From contig CAKOJI010000002.1 in NCBI GenBank assembly GCA_934089255.1, forward strand, positions 1 through 64,000: a stretch of DNA of 64,000 bases. Direction: 5' to 3'. Origin of the DNA: an uncultured Bacilli bacterium (GTDB taxonomy: Bacteria; Bacillota_I; Bacilli_A; RF39; UBA660). The position numbers were made by a program, and so were the translations under genes. The notes beneath the pieces were generated by a model, which saw only the letters and a list, made by a program, of their open reading frames with translations, did not search any database and was not told the origin of the DNA. Of the stretch, positions 17,615 through 26,491 are shown one piece after another; position 1 is the first letter of the stretch; each line of letters begins with the position of its first letter.

Positions 17615-18387
17615 ATGAGTTAAGAAAAAAACTAAAAACAGAAAAATACACAATAAAAATATTACAATTTACAATAGGAATATCATTTATATTAATATGG
17701 GAATTATTAAGTAGATTTAATATAATAAATAGTTTTATATTCTCAAGCCCCACAAAAATAGTAAAAACAATTATAGATTTATATTTAGAAAACAAACTAT
17801 TAACAAACATATATGTTACATTAATGGAATTATTTATATCATTTGGTTTAGGAAGTATTATTGGATTTGTAATAGCACTAATTTTTTATAGATTTAATAT
17901 AATAAAAAAAATATTTGACCCATATCTAACATTACTTAATAGTCTTCCTAAAGTAGCCTTAGGTCCACTTTTAATAATATGGATAGGAGCAAATAATAAA
18001 TCAATAATAGTTATGGCTTTATTAATAAATCTTATAGTATCAATAGTAGGCTTCTATAACGGTTTTATTAATACTGATGAATATAAAATTAGTTTATTAA
18101 AGTCCTTCGGAGCAAATGAAAGACAAATAATATTTCATCTAGTAATACCAGAATGTCTAGAAAACATATTCTCTACATTAAAATTAAATATATCTATGTC
18201 ATTAATAGGAGTAATAATGGGAGAATTCTTATCTAGTAAAAGTGGAATAGGTTATTTAATATTATACGGTACACAAGTATTTAATTTAAATTTAGTTATG
18301 GCAGGTATCACTTTATTACTTATATTATCTTATTTATTATATTTAATAATAAATACATTTGAAAAACGTTCATTAAGACATATGTAG
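17611..18387 (+). CDS. ABC importer permease (SsuC/TauC/ThiX-like)
   Basis: The 258-residue membrane protein has about six helices and the BPD_transp_1 coupling loop with an EAA-like motif (SFGANERQIIFHLVIPE, residues about 170-186). N-terminal sequence FSSPTKIVKTIIDL is characteristic of the sulfonate/taurine/HMP permeases. It is the last gene of the three-gene operon, starts within the ATPase stop (ATGA) after an AAGGAG site, and is followed directly by a terminator. Confidence 0.9.
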   Translation: MNELRKKLKTEKYTIKILQFTIGISFILIWELLSRFNIINSFIFSSPTKIVKTIIDLYLENKLLTNIYVTLMELFISFGLGSIIGFVIALIFYRFNIIKKIFDPYLTLLNSLPKVALGPLLIIWIGANNKSIIVMALLINLIVSIVGFYNGFINTDEYKISLLKSFGANERQIIFHLVIPECLENIFSTLKLNISMSLIGVIMGEFLSSKSGIGYLILYGTQVFNLNLVMAGITLLLILSYLLYLIINTFEKRSLRHM

Positions 18388-18420
18388 AAAACTTAACTTT
18401 TTAGGTTTTCTTTTATTTTT
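18386..18420 (+). terminator. Terminator after the ABC operon
   Basis: AGAAAACTTA pairs with TTAGGTTTTCT, including one T-G pair, over a short loop, followed by a T-rich run. The 5' arm begins in the permease stop codon. Confidence 0.65.
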
Positions 18421-18538
18421 ATAATATCATAAGGTTTCTAAAACTATCACATTATAATACATCTTTTCATAAACACCCAAAAAAAATATTCACAAAATTT
18501 ATATAATATAAAATAAAATACACTATGTTTTTAAAGCG

Positions 18539-18574
18539 TAAAAAAACTCTACTTGTGAAATCTTAAGTAGAGTT
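18539..18574 (-). terminator. Minus-strand rho-independent terminator
   Basis: Read on the minus strand, AACTCTACTT and AAGTAGAGTT enclose a 10-nt loop and are followed by a T run (plus-strand A residues at 18540-18546). It ends transcription coming leftward from about 18.7 kb, which implies a minus-strand transcript there. Confidence 0.6.
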
Positions 18575-18674
18575 AATATGTAATAGACCAATCATCTATT
18601 ACATAATTATTATTTCCAACTAGTAAAAATATATACATAAAAAATACTAATTTAATAAATAAACACAATACCAT
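18573..18674 (-). CDS. Possible 33-residue hydrophobic peptide
   Basis: A minus-strand ATG at 18674 opens 33 codons: a membrane-spanning stretch (VLCLFIKLVFFMYIFLLVG) followed by a short polar tail. Its stop lies directly on a minus-strand terminator. Size and layout resemble membrane-active small peptides such as type I toxins, but there is no clear ribosome site and AT-rich DNA easily yields such ORFs. A hairpin at 18577-18605 lies within its 3' end. Confidence 0.2.
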   Translation of the reverse strand: MVLCLFIKLVFFMYIFLLVGNNNYVIDDWSITY

Positions 18675-18704
18675 CTATCTATTTAATTGTAATTGGAGTG
18701 ATAA

Positions 18705-18853
18705 AATGAGAAAAATCTTATTGCAATTTATAAATTGTTCCAATCTTTTTATAACGAATTAAATATAACAATAAAAGATAAAGTATTCTATTAACAGATA
18801 AAAACTATCCAAATTATCCAATAAGTGATGGAGAAATAACGTTTAAAATTTAA
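18705..18853 (+). pseudogene. Decayed small gene
   Basis: GGAGTGAT and an ATG start a frame that stops after 18 codons (MRKILLQFINC...). Other frames then continue in what looks like coding sequence (FYNELNITIKDKVFY, then DKNYPNYPISDGEITFKI) up to a TAA at 18851 and a strong terminator. Two frameshifts would join them into one protein of about 50 residues. I do not recognise it. Confidence 0.3.
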
Positions 18854-18860
18854 AAAAAAT

Positions 18861-18896
18861 ACCTTGTTTCATAACTAAACTAGAAACAAGGTTTTT
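18861..18896 (+). terminator. Rho-independent terminator
   Basis: ACCTTGTTTC and GAAACAAGGT flank a 12-nt loop, followed by T residues. This strong terminator sits upstream of the cysteine desulfurase operon and serves the decayed gene to its left. Confidence 0.85.
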
Positions 18897-18989
18897 GTAT
18901 ACAAAAAAAAGAAAATATTTAAAATATACAAAATTCATAAAAAATACATAAACCTATGATATAATTACTATAGTTTAGGAAGTGGTTTT

Positions 18990-20123
18990 ATGATATATCT
19001 AGATTACGCTGCAAATACTCCAGTAGAAAAAGAAGTATTAAAAGAATTTGTAAATGCAACAACAAAATTTATTGCAAATCCAAACAGCACCCATCCACTT
19101 GGTATAGAAGCAAAAAAACAAATTGACAGTGATAGTAAAATAATAAGTTCATATTTTAATATAAATCCTGAAAGTATAATATATACAAGCGGATCAAGTG
19201 AATCAAACAATTTAGTAATAAAAGGTATAGCTGACATAAATAAAGATAAAGGACGTCACATAATAATTTCTGCTATTGAACACTCAAGCATAATAGCACC
19301 GTGTAATTACCTAACAACAAAAGGATATGAAGTAAGCGTAATACCAATACTTCCTAATGGTGAAATAGATTTAGAAACTTTAAAAAATACCATAAGAGAT
19401 GACACAATTTTAGTAAGCATATGTTATGTAGACAGCGAATTAGGAACAATACAACCTATAAATAAGATAGGTAAAATAGTAAGCAAATATCCAAACTGTT
19501 TATTCCATACAGATGCAACACAAGCAATAGGTAAAATAAATGTAGATTTTAAAAATGTAGATTTTGTTACATTTGCACCACATAAATTTTATGGACTAAA
19601 TGGATTCGGTGCATTATTAAATATAAATAATAACAAACTTACTCCATTAATACATGGCGGTAAATCAACAACAATTTATAGAAGTGGTACACCAGTACTA
19701 GCTAACGTAGTTGCATTAAGAAAATCAATAGAACTTGCACTAGATAATTTAAATGAAAGATACGAAAAAATAACAAACCTAAATAACTATCTAAAAGAAG
19801 AATTAAGTATATTTTCTAAAGTACACATTAATAGTCCAAAAAACTCAATACCAAATACCATTAACTTTAGTCTAATAAATATGGACGCAAAAAAAATAGT
19901 AGAAGAATTATCAAAACAAGGAATTTGTTTATCAACAACATCTGCGTGTTCTTTAGGAAACACACCATCTAAATCTGTATATGCTATAACAAACGATTTA
20001 GAATTAGCAAAAAACAGTATAAGAATAAGTATAAGTCACTTAACAAAACTAGATGAGTTAGAAGAGTTTATAAAAACATTTAAAACTATATATGATAAGG
20101 AGTTAATCAATGAAAATAATTAA
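18990..20123 (+). CDS. Cysteine desulfurase (NifS/IscS family)
   Basis: This PLP enzyme takes sulfur from cysteine as a protein-bound persulfide for Fe-S clusters or thiolated tRNA. The 377 residues show the YLDYAANTP start, YTSGSSESNN, HTDATQAIGK, the PLP-lysine motif APHKFYG (about 195-201), and the active-site Cys in STTSACSLG (about 321). GGAAGTGG precedes the ATG. It heads a four-gene unit with two thioredoxin-type proteins and a TtcA-like thiolase. No IscU or SufU gene is adjacent. That context favours delivery of sulfur to tRNA, but general sulfur supply is equally compatible with the sequence. Confidence 0.93.
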   Translation: MIYLDYAANTPVEKEVLKEFVNATTKFIANPNSTHPLGIEAKKQIDSDSKIISSYFNINPESIIYTSGSSESNNLVIKGIADINKDKGRHIIISAIEHSSIIAPCNYLTTKGYEVSVIPILPNGEIDLETLKNTIRDDTILVSICYVDSELGTIQPINKIGKIVSKYPNCLFHTDATQAIGKINVDFKNVDFVTFAPHKFYGLNGFGALLNINNNKLTPLIHGGKSTTIYRSGTPVLANVVALRKSIELALDNLNERYEKITNLNNYLKEELSIFSKVHINSPKNSIPNTINFSLINMDAKKIVEELSKQGICLSTTSACSLGNTPSKSVYAITNDLELAKNSIRISISHLTKLDELEEFIKTFKTIYDKELINENN

Positions 20124-20370
20124 AATAAACGCTATGTGGTGTCCAGGATGCTTAATATCAAAAAGCATATGGAATGAAATAGAAAAAACTTATCCAAATA
20201 ATGAATATATAAATTTAGATTACGATATGGACGATGAAATAGCAGAAAAATATAATGTAGGGGACATTTTACCCGTGGTAATAGTAGAAAAAGACAATAA
20301 AGAAATAAAAAGAATAATAGGAGAAAAAACAAAAAAAGAAATATTAGAAGAATTGAGTGATATATTATGA
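20110..20370 (+). CDS. Small thioredoxin-like protein
   Basis: This 86-residue cytoplasmic protein has a thioredoxin fold. The active site is MWCPGC (residues 9-14), followed by a long helix, the segment YNVGDILPVVIV with the cis-Pro, and a C-terminal helix. It overlaps the desulfurase gene by 14 bases and the next gene by 4 bases, and has its own AAGGAG site. The WCPGC site suggests reduction of disulfides or persulfides. Reducing the persulfide made by the upstream enzyme, or passing electrons to the CcdA-like protein, are inferences from position. Confidence 0.85.
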   Translation: MKIIKINAMWCPGCLISKSIWNEIEKTYPNNEYINLDYDMDDEIAEKYNVGDILPVVIVEKDNKEIKRIIGEKTKKEILEELSDIL

Positions 20371-21548
20371 AAAAAATATTAGTACTTATTATATCATTAT
20401 TTTTCTTTATACCAATAAGTGTAATGGCACTTAACAAAGATTATGAAGACGTAACTGCAAATATAGTAAATGAAAAAATAGAAGAAAACAAAATAAACAT
20501 TTATCTATTTTATAGTTATACGTGTCCACATTGCCACGATGAAATAGAATATTTTAAAGAATTAGAAAAAAAATATGAAAATAAAATAAATATATATAAA
20601 TATGAAGTATTAAAAAATAAAGATAATGCAGTGTTAATGAAAACAACAAAAAATTTATTTGATGTATCATCTACAGGTGTACCATTTACAGTAATAGGAA
20701 AAGAATACATATTAGGTTTTAGTGAAACAACCAAAGACCAAATAGATTATATACTAGACAACTATTTAAAAGAAGAAAATAACATCAAAAACGAAACACA
20801 AGAAAGAACAATCCCAATACTAGGCAAAATTGATGTAAAAAAAACAAGTCTTACTCTAGTAGGTATAATACTAGGTTTTATAGATGGATTTAACCCTTGC
20901 GCTATGTGGATTTTACTACTTTTAATTAATATGACAATAAGTATTAATGATAGAAAAAAAATGATAACTATCGGTTTAACATTTATTATAACAAGTGGAA
21001 TAATATACTTTTTAAGTATGTTAGGAATAAGTGTAATACTAGACTTAACAATGGTTACCCTAGTAAGAGACTTAATCGCTTTAGTTGCAATTATCTTAGG
21101 AATTTACAACTTATACATTTACATAAAAACTAGAAAAGATACTGGATGTCACGTAGTTGATAAAGAAAAAAGAAAAGGCATAATAAAAAAAATAAACGAT
21201 ATCCTATCAAAAAAATCATCACTTTTAATGATACTCGGAACAATCGTTTTAGCATCAAGTGTAAATCTAGTAGAATTAGCGTGTTCTTTAGGTTTTCCAA
21301 CAATATATTTAGAACTACTAAGTATAAATAATATCCACGGTTTAGCAAAAATACTTTATCTAATTATATATATATTCTTCTATTTAATAGATGATTTAAT
21401 AATATTTTTAATAGCAGTATTTACTCTAAAATCAAAAGGAATAAGTACTAGATACAACAAGTTAGTTAATTTAATTGGCGGAATATTAATGATTCTAATG
21501 GGATTACTATTGATATTTAAACCAAATTGGATTATGCTAAATTTCTAG
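20367..21548 (+). CDS. Exported thioredoxin domain fused to a CcdA/DsbD-like transmembrane domain
   Basis: This 393-residue protein begins with a signal peptide (residues 1-21). An extracellular thioredoxin-fold domain follows with the active site YTCPHC (about 48-53) and cis-Pro motif TGVPFTV. A membrane domain then starts near residue 160, with the two CcdA half-site cysteines in FNPCAMW and LACSLGFP. CcdA/DsbD domains carry reducing electrons across the membrane. The fusion lets a cytoplasmic thioredoxin, such as the one encoded immediately upstream, keep the external domain reduced. It overlaps the upstream gene by 4 bases and is 9 bases from the thiolase gene. Confidence 0.88.
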   Translation: MKKILVLIISLFFFIPISVMALNKDYEDVTANIVNEKIEENKINIYLFYSYTCPHCHDEIEYFKELEKKYENKINIYKYEVLKNKDNAVLMKTTKNLFDVSSTGVPFTVIGKEYILGFSETTKDQIDYILDNYLKEENNIKNETQERTIPILGKIDVKKTSLTLVGIILGFIDGFNPCAMWILLLLINMTISINDRKKMITIGLTFIITSGIIYFLSMLGISVILDLTMVTLVRDLIALVAIILGIYNLYIYIKTRKDTGCHVVDKEKRKGIIKKINDILSKKSSLLMILGTIVLASSVNLVELACSLGFPTIYLELLSINNIHGLAKILYLIIYIFFYLIDDLIIFLIAVFTLKSKGISTRYNKLVNLIGGILMILMGLLLIFKPNWIMLNF

Positions 21549-21557
21549 GTGAAGTTT

Positions 21558-22373
21558 ATGTATAAAGAAATTGAAAGAAGTATAATTAAAAAATATAGAA
21601 AAGAAATATGGGCAAAATTTATTTCTGCAATAAATGATTACAAATTAATAGAAGAAAACGATAAAATAATGGTCTGTATCTCAGGTGGTAAAGATTCATT
21701 TCTACTAGCAAAACTAATACAAGAATTAATGCGTCACGGTAAAATAAAATTTAATGCATTATTTGTAGTAATGGATCCAGGTTATAAAAAAGAAACAATA
21801 GATAAAATAAAAGAAAATGCACAATTATTAAACGTTCCAATAGAAATATTTAAAACAGATATATTCGAGGTAGCTAATAAATTAAATAAAGAACATCCTT
21901 GTTATATGTGTGCAAGAATGAGAAGGGGATATTTATATAGTAAAGCACAAGAATTAAAATGTAACAAAATAGCACTTGGACACCACTTCGACGACGTAAT
22001 AGAAACAACATTACTTAATATGTTTTACGCTAGTGAAATAAAAACAATGATGCCTAAATTACATAGCGATAACTTTAAAGGTTTAGAACTAATTAGACCA
22101 ATGTACTTAATTAAAGAAATGGATATTATCTCTTGGGCTAAATATAACAACTTAACCTTTATAAATTGTGCTTGTTCATTTACCGAAAGAAAAATTAATG
22201 TAGGTAAAAGAAAAGAAATAAAAGAACTAATAAAAGAATTAAGAAAAACAAATAAAGATATCGACTATAATATATTTAAATCTATGTCAAATATAAATTT
22301 AGATGCAATTATTGGATATCATAGCGATAAAAAAAATTATTTCTTTTTAGATGATTATAATAGTAGTGAATAA
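21558..22373 (+). CDS. TtcA-like PP-loop tRNA thiolase
   Basis: The 271-residue enzyme has the ATP-pyrophosphatase P-loop SGGKDSF (about 43-49), a CYMCARMRRG pair typical of TtcA-type cluster-binding proteins, LGHHFDDVIET, and a late CACS cysteine. TtcA makes 2-thiocytidine at tRNA position 32 using an Fe-S cluster and sulfur from a cysteine desulfurase. Here the desulfurase is the first gene of the same unit, which strengthens the assignment. AGGTGA is five bases from the ATG at 21558; the GTG at 21549 overlaps the site. Related enzymes acting on other substrates share these motifs. Confidence 0.82.
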   Translation: MYKEIERSIIKKYRKEIWAKFISAINDYKLIEENDKIMVCISGGKDSFLLAKLIQELMRHGKIKFNALFVVMDPGYKKETIDKIKENAQLLNVPIEIFKTDIFEVANKLNKEHPCYMCARMRRGYLYSKAQELKCNKIALGHHFDDVIETTLLNMFYASEIKTMMPKLHSDNFKGLELIRPMYLIKEMDIISWAKYNNLTFINCACSFTERKINVGKRKEIKELIKELRKTNKDIDYNIFKSMSNINLDAIIGYHSDKKNYFFLDDYNSSE

Positions 22374-22417
22374 CTACTTTTATTATGTTATAATGTATTT
22401 ATAAAAGTAGGTGACTT

Positions 22418-24736
22418 ATGAAAAAAGAAATAAAAGGGCTAACAAAAGAAGAAGTAAACGAAAGAATAAAAAACAATCAAATAAATTACTTAGATGAACC
22501 AAAAACAAAAACCGTAAAAGAAATAATAAAAACAAACACATTCACATACTTTAATTTTTTAAATATTTTACTAGGTAGTTTAGTTATAATAAGTGGTTTA
22601 ATATCAGGTAGAATATTATATTCTTTAAAAAACTCACTATTTGTTGGTGTAATATTTACTAATACAATTATAAGTATTGTAGAAGAAATATTAGCAAAAA
22701 AAACAATAGATAAATTAAATGTAATTAATGATACACAAATAAAAGTATTAAGAGATGGACAAATTAAAAAAGTAAAAAGAGAAGAATTAGTATTAGATGA
22801 CGTGTGTATATATAATATAGGAAATCAAGTAGTAACAGATTCAGTAGTTTTAGATGGAACAGTAGAAGTAAACGAATCCTTTATAACCGGAGAAGAAAAA
22901 GTAATAACAAAAAAAATTAATGATGAATTAATAAGTGGCTCATTTATAATTAGTGGTAAATGTATTGTTAGAGTAAAACATATAGGAAAAGATAACTACA
23001 TTTCAAAAATAAGTAGTGAAGCAAAATATATAAAAAAGACTAATAGTATAATATATAATTCATTTGATAAAATGTTAAAAGTACTAAGTATTTTACTAAT
23101 CCCCATAGGTGTCTTATTCTTTATAAATCAATTATTTATAACAAATAATGATATACCAAGTTCAATAATGAGTACCGTTAGTGCTTTAATTGGTATGATA
23201 CCTGAAGGATTAGTACTATTAACTTCATCAGCAATGGCTGTAAGCGTAATAAGACTAAGAAGATTTAATGTATTAGTACAAGATTTATATTCTATAGAAA
23301 ATTTAGCAAGAGTAGATGTTATATGTCTAGATAAAACTGGTACCATTACAGAAGGTATAATGGAAGTAAAAAACATTATTCCATATAAAAAAAATACTGT
23401 TGAAAACATAAAAGAAATACTAGGAAATTATATAACTGCATTAGAAGACCCATCACCTACATTTAAATCAATAGAAAATTATGTAGAATCTAAAAAAGAT
23501 TACGAAGTAATAGACACACTAAACTTTTCTAGTATAAGAAAATATAGTGGTGTAAAATTTAAAAACGGCACTTATTTCCTAGGAAGTCCAGAAAATCTTT
23601 CAAATATGGATTTTGAAATAATAAAAGAATATCAAAACGATTATAGAGTTTTACTACTAGCAAAAGGTAAAGAATTAAATAACATAGAAGATATAATACC
23701 TATAGGTTTTATATTAATTCAAGATAAAATTAAAGAAAACGCCTCTGTTACATTAGAATATTTTAAAAAACAAGGTGTAGATATAAAAATAATAAGTGGA
23801 GATAATCCAAACACAGTATCTAAAATAGCATCTCGTGCTGGTATAGAAAATATAAAAAGTATAGATTTATCAAAAATAAATGAAGAAGAAATACCAAAAA
23901 TAATTAAAGAATACAACGTATTAGGTAGAGTAAAACCAAGTCAAAAAAAATTAATAATAAATGCACTTAAAGATGATGGACACTTTGTTGCAATGACCGG
24001 TGATGGAGTTAATGATTGTCTAGCATTAAAAACAGCAGACTGTTCTATTGCAATGGCAAGTGGTAGTGAAGCAGCAAAAAACGTAAGTCAATTCGTTTTA
24101 CTAGATTCTAAAATAGATAATTTACCAAAAATTTTAAAAGAAGGAAGAAGAAGTATAAATAATATCGAAAGAAGTTCATCTTTATTATTAAGTAAGACAA
24201 TATTTACAATATTATTAATACTTGCTTGCGTTTACTTATCAACGGAATACTTCTTTATACCAATACATTTAACACTTATAACAATGTTTACCATTGGAAT
24301 ACCATCATTTATTTTAGCACTAGAACCCAATAACGAATTAGTAAAAGGTAACTTTTTACTCAAAGTATTTATGAAAAGTATCCCTAGTGCATTAACAGTA
24401 GTATTTAATGTAATAATAATAAAATTATTCGAAATACATTTTAACTTAGATCCTGATCTTTGTAGTACATTAACTGTATTCTTAACAGCAACAACTGGTT
24501 TCATATTTTTAAATAACATTTGTAAACCATATAATATTTTAAGAATATGTTTAATGGCTTTCCTATTTATTGGATTTGGTTACTGTGCAATATATCAGTA
24601 TAGTTTCTTTAACATTAGTTACGTAAATAGAGATACAATACTTATATTTATAGTATTATTTATATGCAGTATGTATATTTTTGATAAACTAAAAGCATTA
24701 ACAAGCTATATTTTAAAAAAAACTAATAACATATAA
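22418..24736 (+). CDS. Cation-transporting P-type ATPase
   Basis: This 772-residue P-type ATPase has no N-terminal metal-binding domain. Visible motifs are the actuator FITGEEK, the phosphorylation site CLDKTGTITEG (about 305), and the hinge MTGDGVNDCLALKTAD. The helix-4 region IGMIPEGLVLLTS is of the P2-like kind. Size and motif set match the poorly characterised Exp7/YloB-like group of low-GC Gram-positive bacteria, so the transported ion, perhaps Ca2+ or K+, is not assigned. It starts a new unit (TATAAT at 22391) and is 11 bases from the next gene, with which it is probably transcribed. Confidence 0.9.
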   Translation: MKKEIKGLTKEEVNERIKNNQINYLDEPKTKTVKEIIKTNTFTYFNFLNILLGSLVIISGLISGRILYSLKNSLFVGVIFTNTIISIVEEILAKKTIDKLNVINDTQIKVLRDGQIKKVKREELVLDDVCIYNIGNQVVTDSVVLDGTVEVNESFITGEEKVITKKINDELISGSFIISGKCIVRVKHIGKDNYISKISSEAKYIKKTNSIIYNSFDKMLKVLSILLIPIGVLFFINQLFITNNDIPSSIMSTVSALIGMIPEGLVLLTSSAMAVSVIRLRRFNVLVQDLYSIENLARVDVICLDKTGTITEGIMEVKNIIPYKKNTVENIKEILGNYITALEDPSPTFKSIENYVESKKDYEVIDTLNFSSIRKYSGVKFKNGTYFLGSPENLSNMDFEIIKEYQNDYRVLLLAKGKELNNIEDIIPIGFILIQDKIKENASVTLEYFKKQGVDIKIISGDNPNTVSKIASRAGIENIKSIDLSKINEEEIPKIIKEYNVLGRVKPSQKKLIINALKDDGHFVAMTGDGVNDCLALKTADCSIAMASGSEAAKNVSQFVLLDSKIDNLPKILKEGRRSINNIERSSSLLLSKTIFTILLILACVYLSTEYFFIPIHLTLITMFTIGIPSFILALEPNNELVKGNFLLKVFMKSIPSALTVVFNVIIIKLFEIHFNLDPDLCSTLTVFLTATTGFIFLNNICKPYNILRICLMAFLFIGFGYCAIYQYSFFNISYVNRDTILIFIVLFICSMYIFDKLKALTSYILKKTNNI

Positions 24737-24747
24737 GGAGAAATGAA

Positions 24748-25806
24748 ATGAATATAGAAGAAATAAAACAAAGTATAATTATTGATAATGAAAATGAATT
24801 AAATAGAATACTAGAACAAATGATTAAAACTAATAAACAGAGTCCAGAATATTATGCTATGTCTAATAAAAAAAATATATTAGATAAAGAATTAAATAAA
24901 TTAAATACTCTAACAGAAGAAAATATAAATAAGTTTATGAATAAAACTGAACTATTAGATGATGACATACTTATTGTAAGAGAACATTTAAGTAATTACA
25001 AAACAAAAATGGAAGACATAAAAAAACATATTTTTAATGGTTTTACTATACCAAAATCTTTATTAGATAGAAAAGATAGATTAGAAGTAATAAAATTTAA
25101 GAGTGAAAGTGACATAGATTTAGGTATAAATATATTAGAAGAAAAAATTAGTGAATTCGAAACACACATAAATAGCTACTACGAAAAAATAAAATATTTT
25201 AGCTATATAGATTATGTTTTATTTAAAAATAATTTAGAAAACAATAGATTAAATTTAAAAATTGATTTAGAAAAATTCAAAAACTTAGGTGTTGATAATA
25301 TAATAGATAGATTAATGATTATGTATGATGAACTAAATACATTAAATAATAGTAAATTTAAAAACAAAATAAAGGATGAAAAAATAAAATTATTAGAAGA
25401 TAGAATAGAAAAATATTTAGGCTATATAATTAGAAATATAGAAAGCTATGTAATAAGAAGTTTCGAAATAGAAAATATATATTTAAATTTAGATATAGAA
25501 GAATCTTCAAAAGAAAATAAAAATTTTGATAAATATTATAAAGAAATATCAGAAAAGATAAAAGAAAAATATAATATTTACAAAAAAACATTAAAAGTAT
25601 TAAATATGTTTAAAAATAATTATATAAAAGGAATAAAACTATCTTATGAAAAAAGTTTAATTAATTCTAATGTTAACTCATCAAATATAAAAAAATATAC
25701 AAGTGAAGACTTTATGGATACACCATTAGATGAATTAGATAATAAAATAGCTTTTTCAAACCTAAAAAATAAAATATTACAAAAAGAAAAAATTAGAAAG
25801 ATATAA
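24748..25806 (+). CDS. Coiled-coil protein of unknown function
   Basis: This 352-residue cytoplasmic, very Lys/Glu/Asn-rich protein is almost wholly helical, with coiled-coil stretches around residues 10-60, 105-165 and 205-245. It has no membrane segment and no motif I can name. AAGGAG precedes the ATG. It lies between the P-type ATPase and guanylate kinase genes and is separated from gmk by three bases, so it is co-transcribed with them. A scaffolding role is possible but nothing in the sequence shows it. Confidence 0.6.
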   Translation: MNIEEIKQSIIIDNENELNRILEQMIKTNKQSPEYYAMSNKKNILDKELNKLNTLTEENINKFMNKTELLDDDILIVREHLSNYKTKMEDIKKHIFNGFTIPKSLLDRKDRLEVIKFKSESDIDLGINILEEKISEFETHINSYYEKIKYFSYIDYVLFKNNLENNRLNLKIDLEKFKNLGVDNIIDRLMIMYDELNTLNNSKFKNKIKDEKIKLLEDRIEKYLGYIIRNIESYVIRSFEIENIYLNLDIEESSKENKNFDKYYKEISEKIKEKYNIYKKTLKVLNMFKNNYIKGIKLSYEKSLINSNVNSSNIKKYTSEDFMDTPLDELDNKIAFSNLKNKILQKEKIRKI

Positions 25807-25809
25807 AAT

Positions 25810-26490
25810 ATGATACAAACTAAAAAAAATGGAGAATTAATAATAATTTCAGGTACAACGTGTGCAGGAAAAGGAACAATAATAAAAAAATTATTAGAAA
25901 GAAATAATAATGTTACATTAGCAACCTCCTATACATCAAGACCCATACGTCCAAAAGAAATAAATGGAAAAGATTATTATTTCATATCTAGAAAAGAATT
26001 CGAAAATAAAATAGAAAACGGAGATTTTTTAGAATATGCACGTGTAAGATACGGAGAATATTTTGGAACACCAAAAAAAGAAGTTATAGATTTACTAAAT
26101 AGTGGAAAAGATGTAATATTAGAAATAGACGTAGTAGGTGCACAAATTATAAAAGAAAAATTTCCAAATACATTATTAATTTTTATATTAGCACCATCAA
26201 TGGAAGAAGTAAAAAAACGTATACTAAATAGAAAAACAGAAAATCAAGAACAAATAATAGATAGATTTAAAACTGCATACAAAGAAATAAACGAAATAAA
26301 TAAATACAATTATGTTGTAATAAATGATGACATAGAAAAATGTTTAGAAAAAGTAGAAGCAATATTAATATCAAATAAATGTAGAGTTGATAGAATAGAA
26401 TCAATGTATGTAGAAAACGAAGAAGAATTTATGCACGAATTATTAATGGATGAAGAATTTATAAATTTAAAAATAGATTATGGAGAATAG
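25810..26490 (+). CDS. gmk: Guanylate kinase
   Basis: Gmk phosphorylates GMP to GDP. The 226 residues include the P-loop SGTTCAGKGT (about 14-23) and the GMP-binding region TSYTSRPIRPKEINGKDYYF. FLEYARVRYGEYFGTP, LEIDVVGAQIIK and IFILAPS follow. The P-loop differs from the usual GPSGxGKG by having Thr-Thr-Cys-Ala in the loop, but the essential Gly, Lys and following Gly-Thr remain. The C-terminus is about 20 residues longer than in typical bacterial Gmk. It starts four bases after the upstream stop and overlaps the ribosome site of the patatin gene. Confidence 0.93.
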   Translation: MIQTKKNGELIIISGTTCAGKGTIIKKLLERNNNVTLATSYTSRPIRPKEINGKDYYFISRKEFENKIENGDFLEYARVRYGEYFGTPKKEVIDLLNSGKDVILEIDVVGAQIIKEKFPNTLLIFILAPSMEEVKKRILNRKTENQEQIIDRFKTAYKEINEINKYNYVVINDDIEKCLEKVEAILISNKCRVDRIESMYVENEEEFMHELLMDEEFINLKIDYGE

Positions 26491-26491
26491 T

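Larger units (their letters stand above)
18421..18989. other. 570-bp non-coding stretch with hairpins and gene remnants
   Basis: No intact large gene is present. The stretch holds a perfect 10-bp-arm hairpin at 18545-18574 and a 9-10-bp-arm hairpin at 18577-18605. A possible small minus-strand ORF spans 18573-18674, a decayed plus-strand ORF begins at 18705, and a terminator lies at 18861-18896. The first 120 bases show nothing I can assign. A TATAAT at 18960-18965 is probably the -10 box of the cysteine desulfurase operon; its -35 box is not convincing. Confidence 0.5.
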
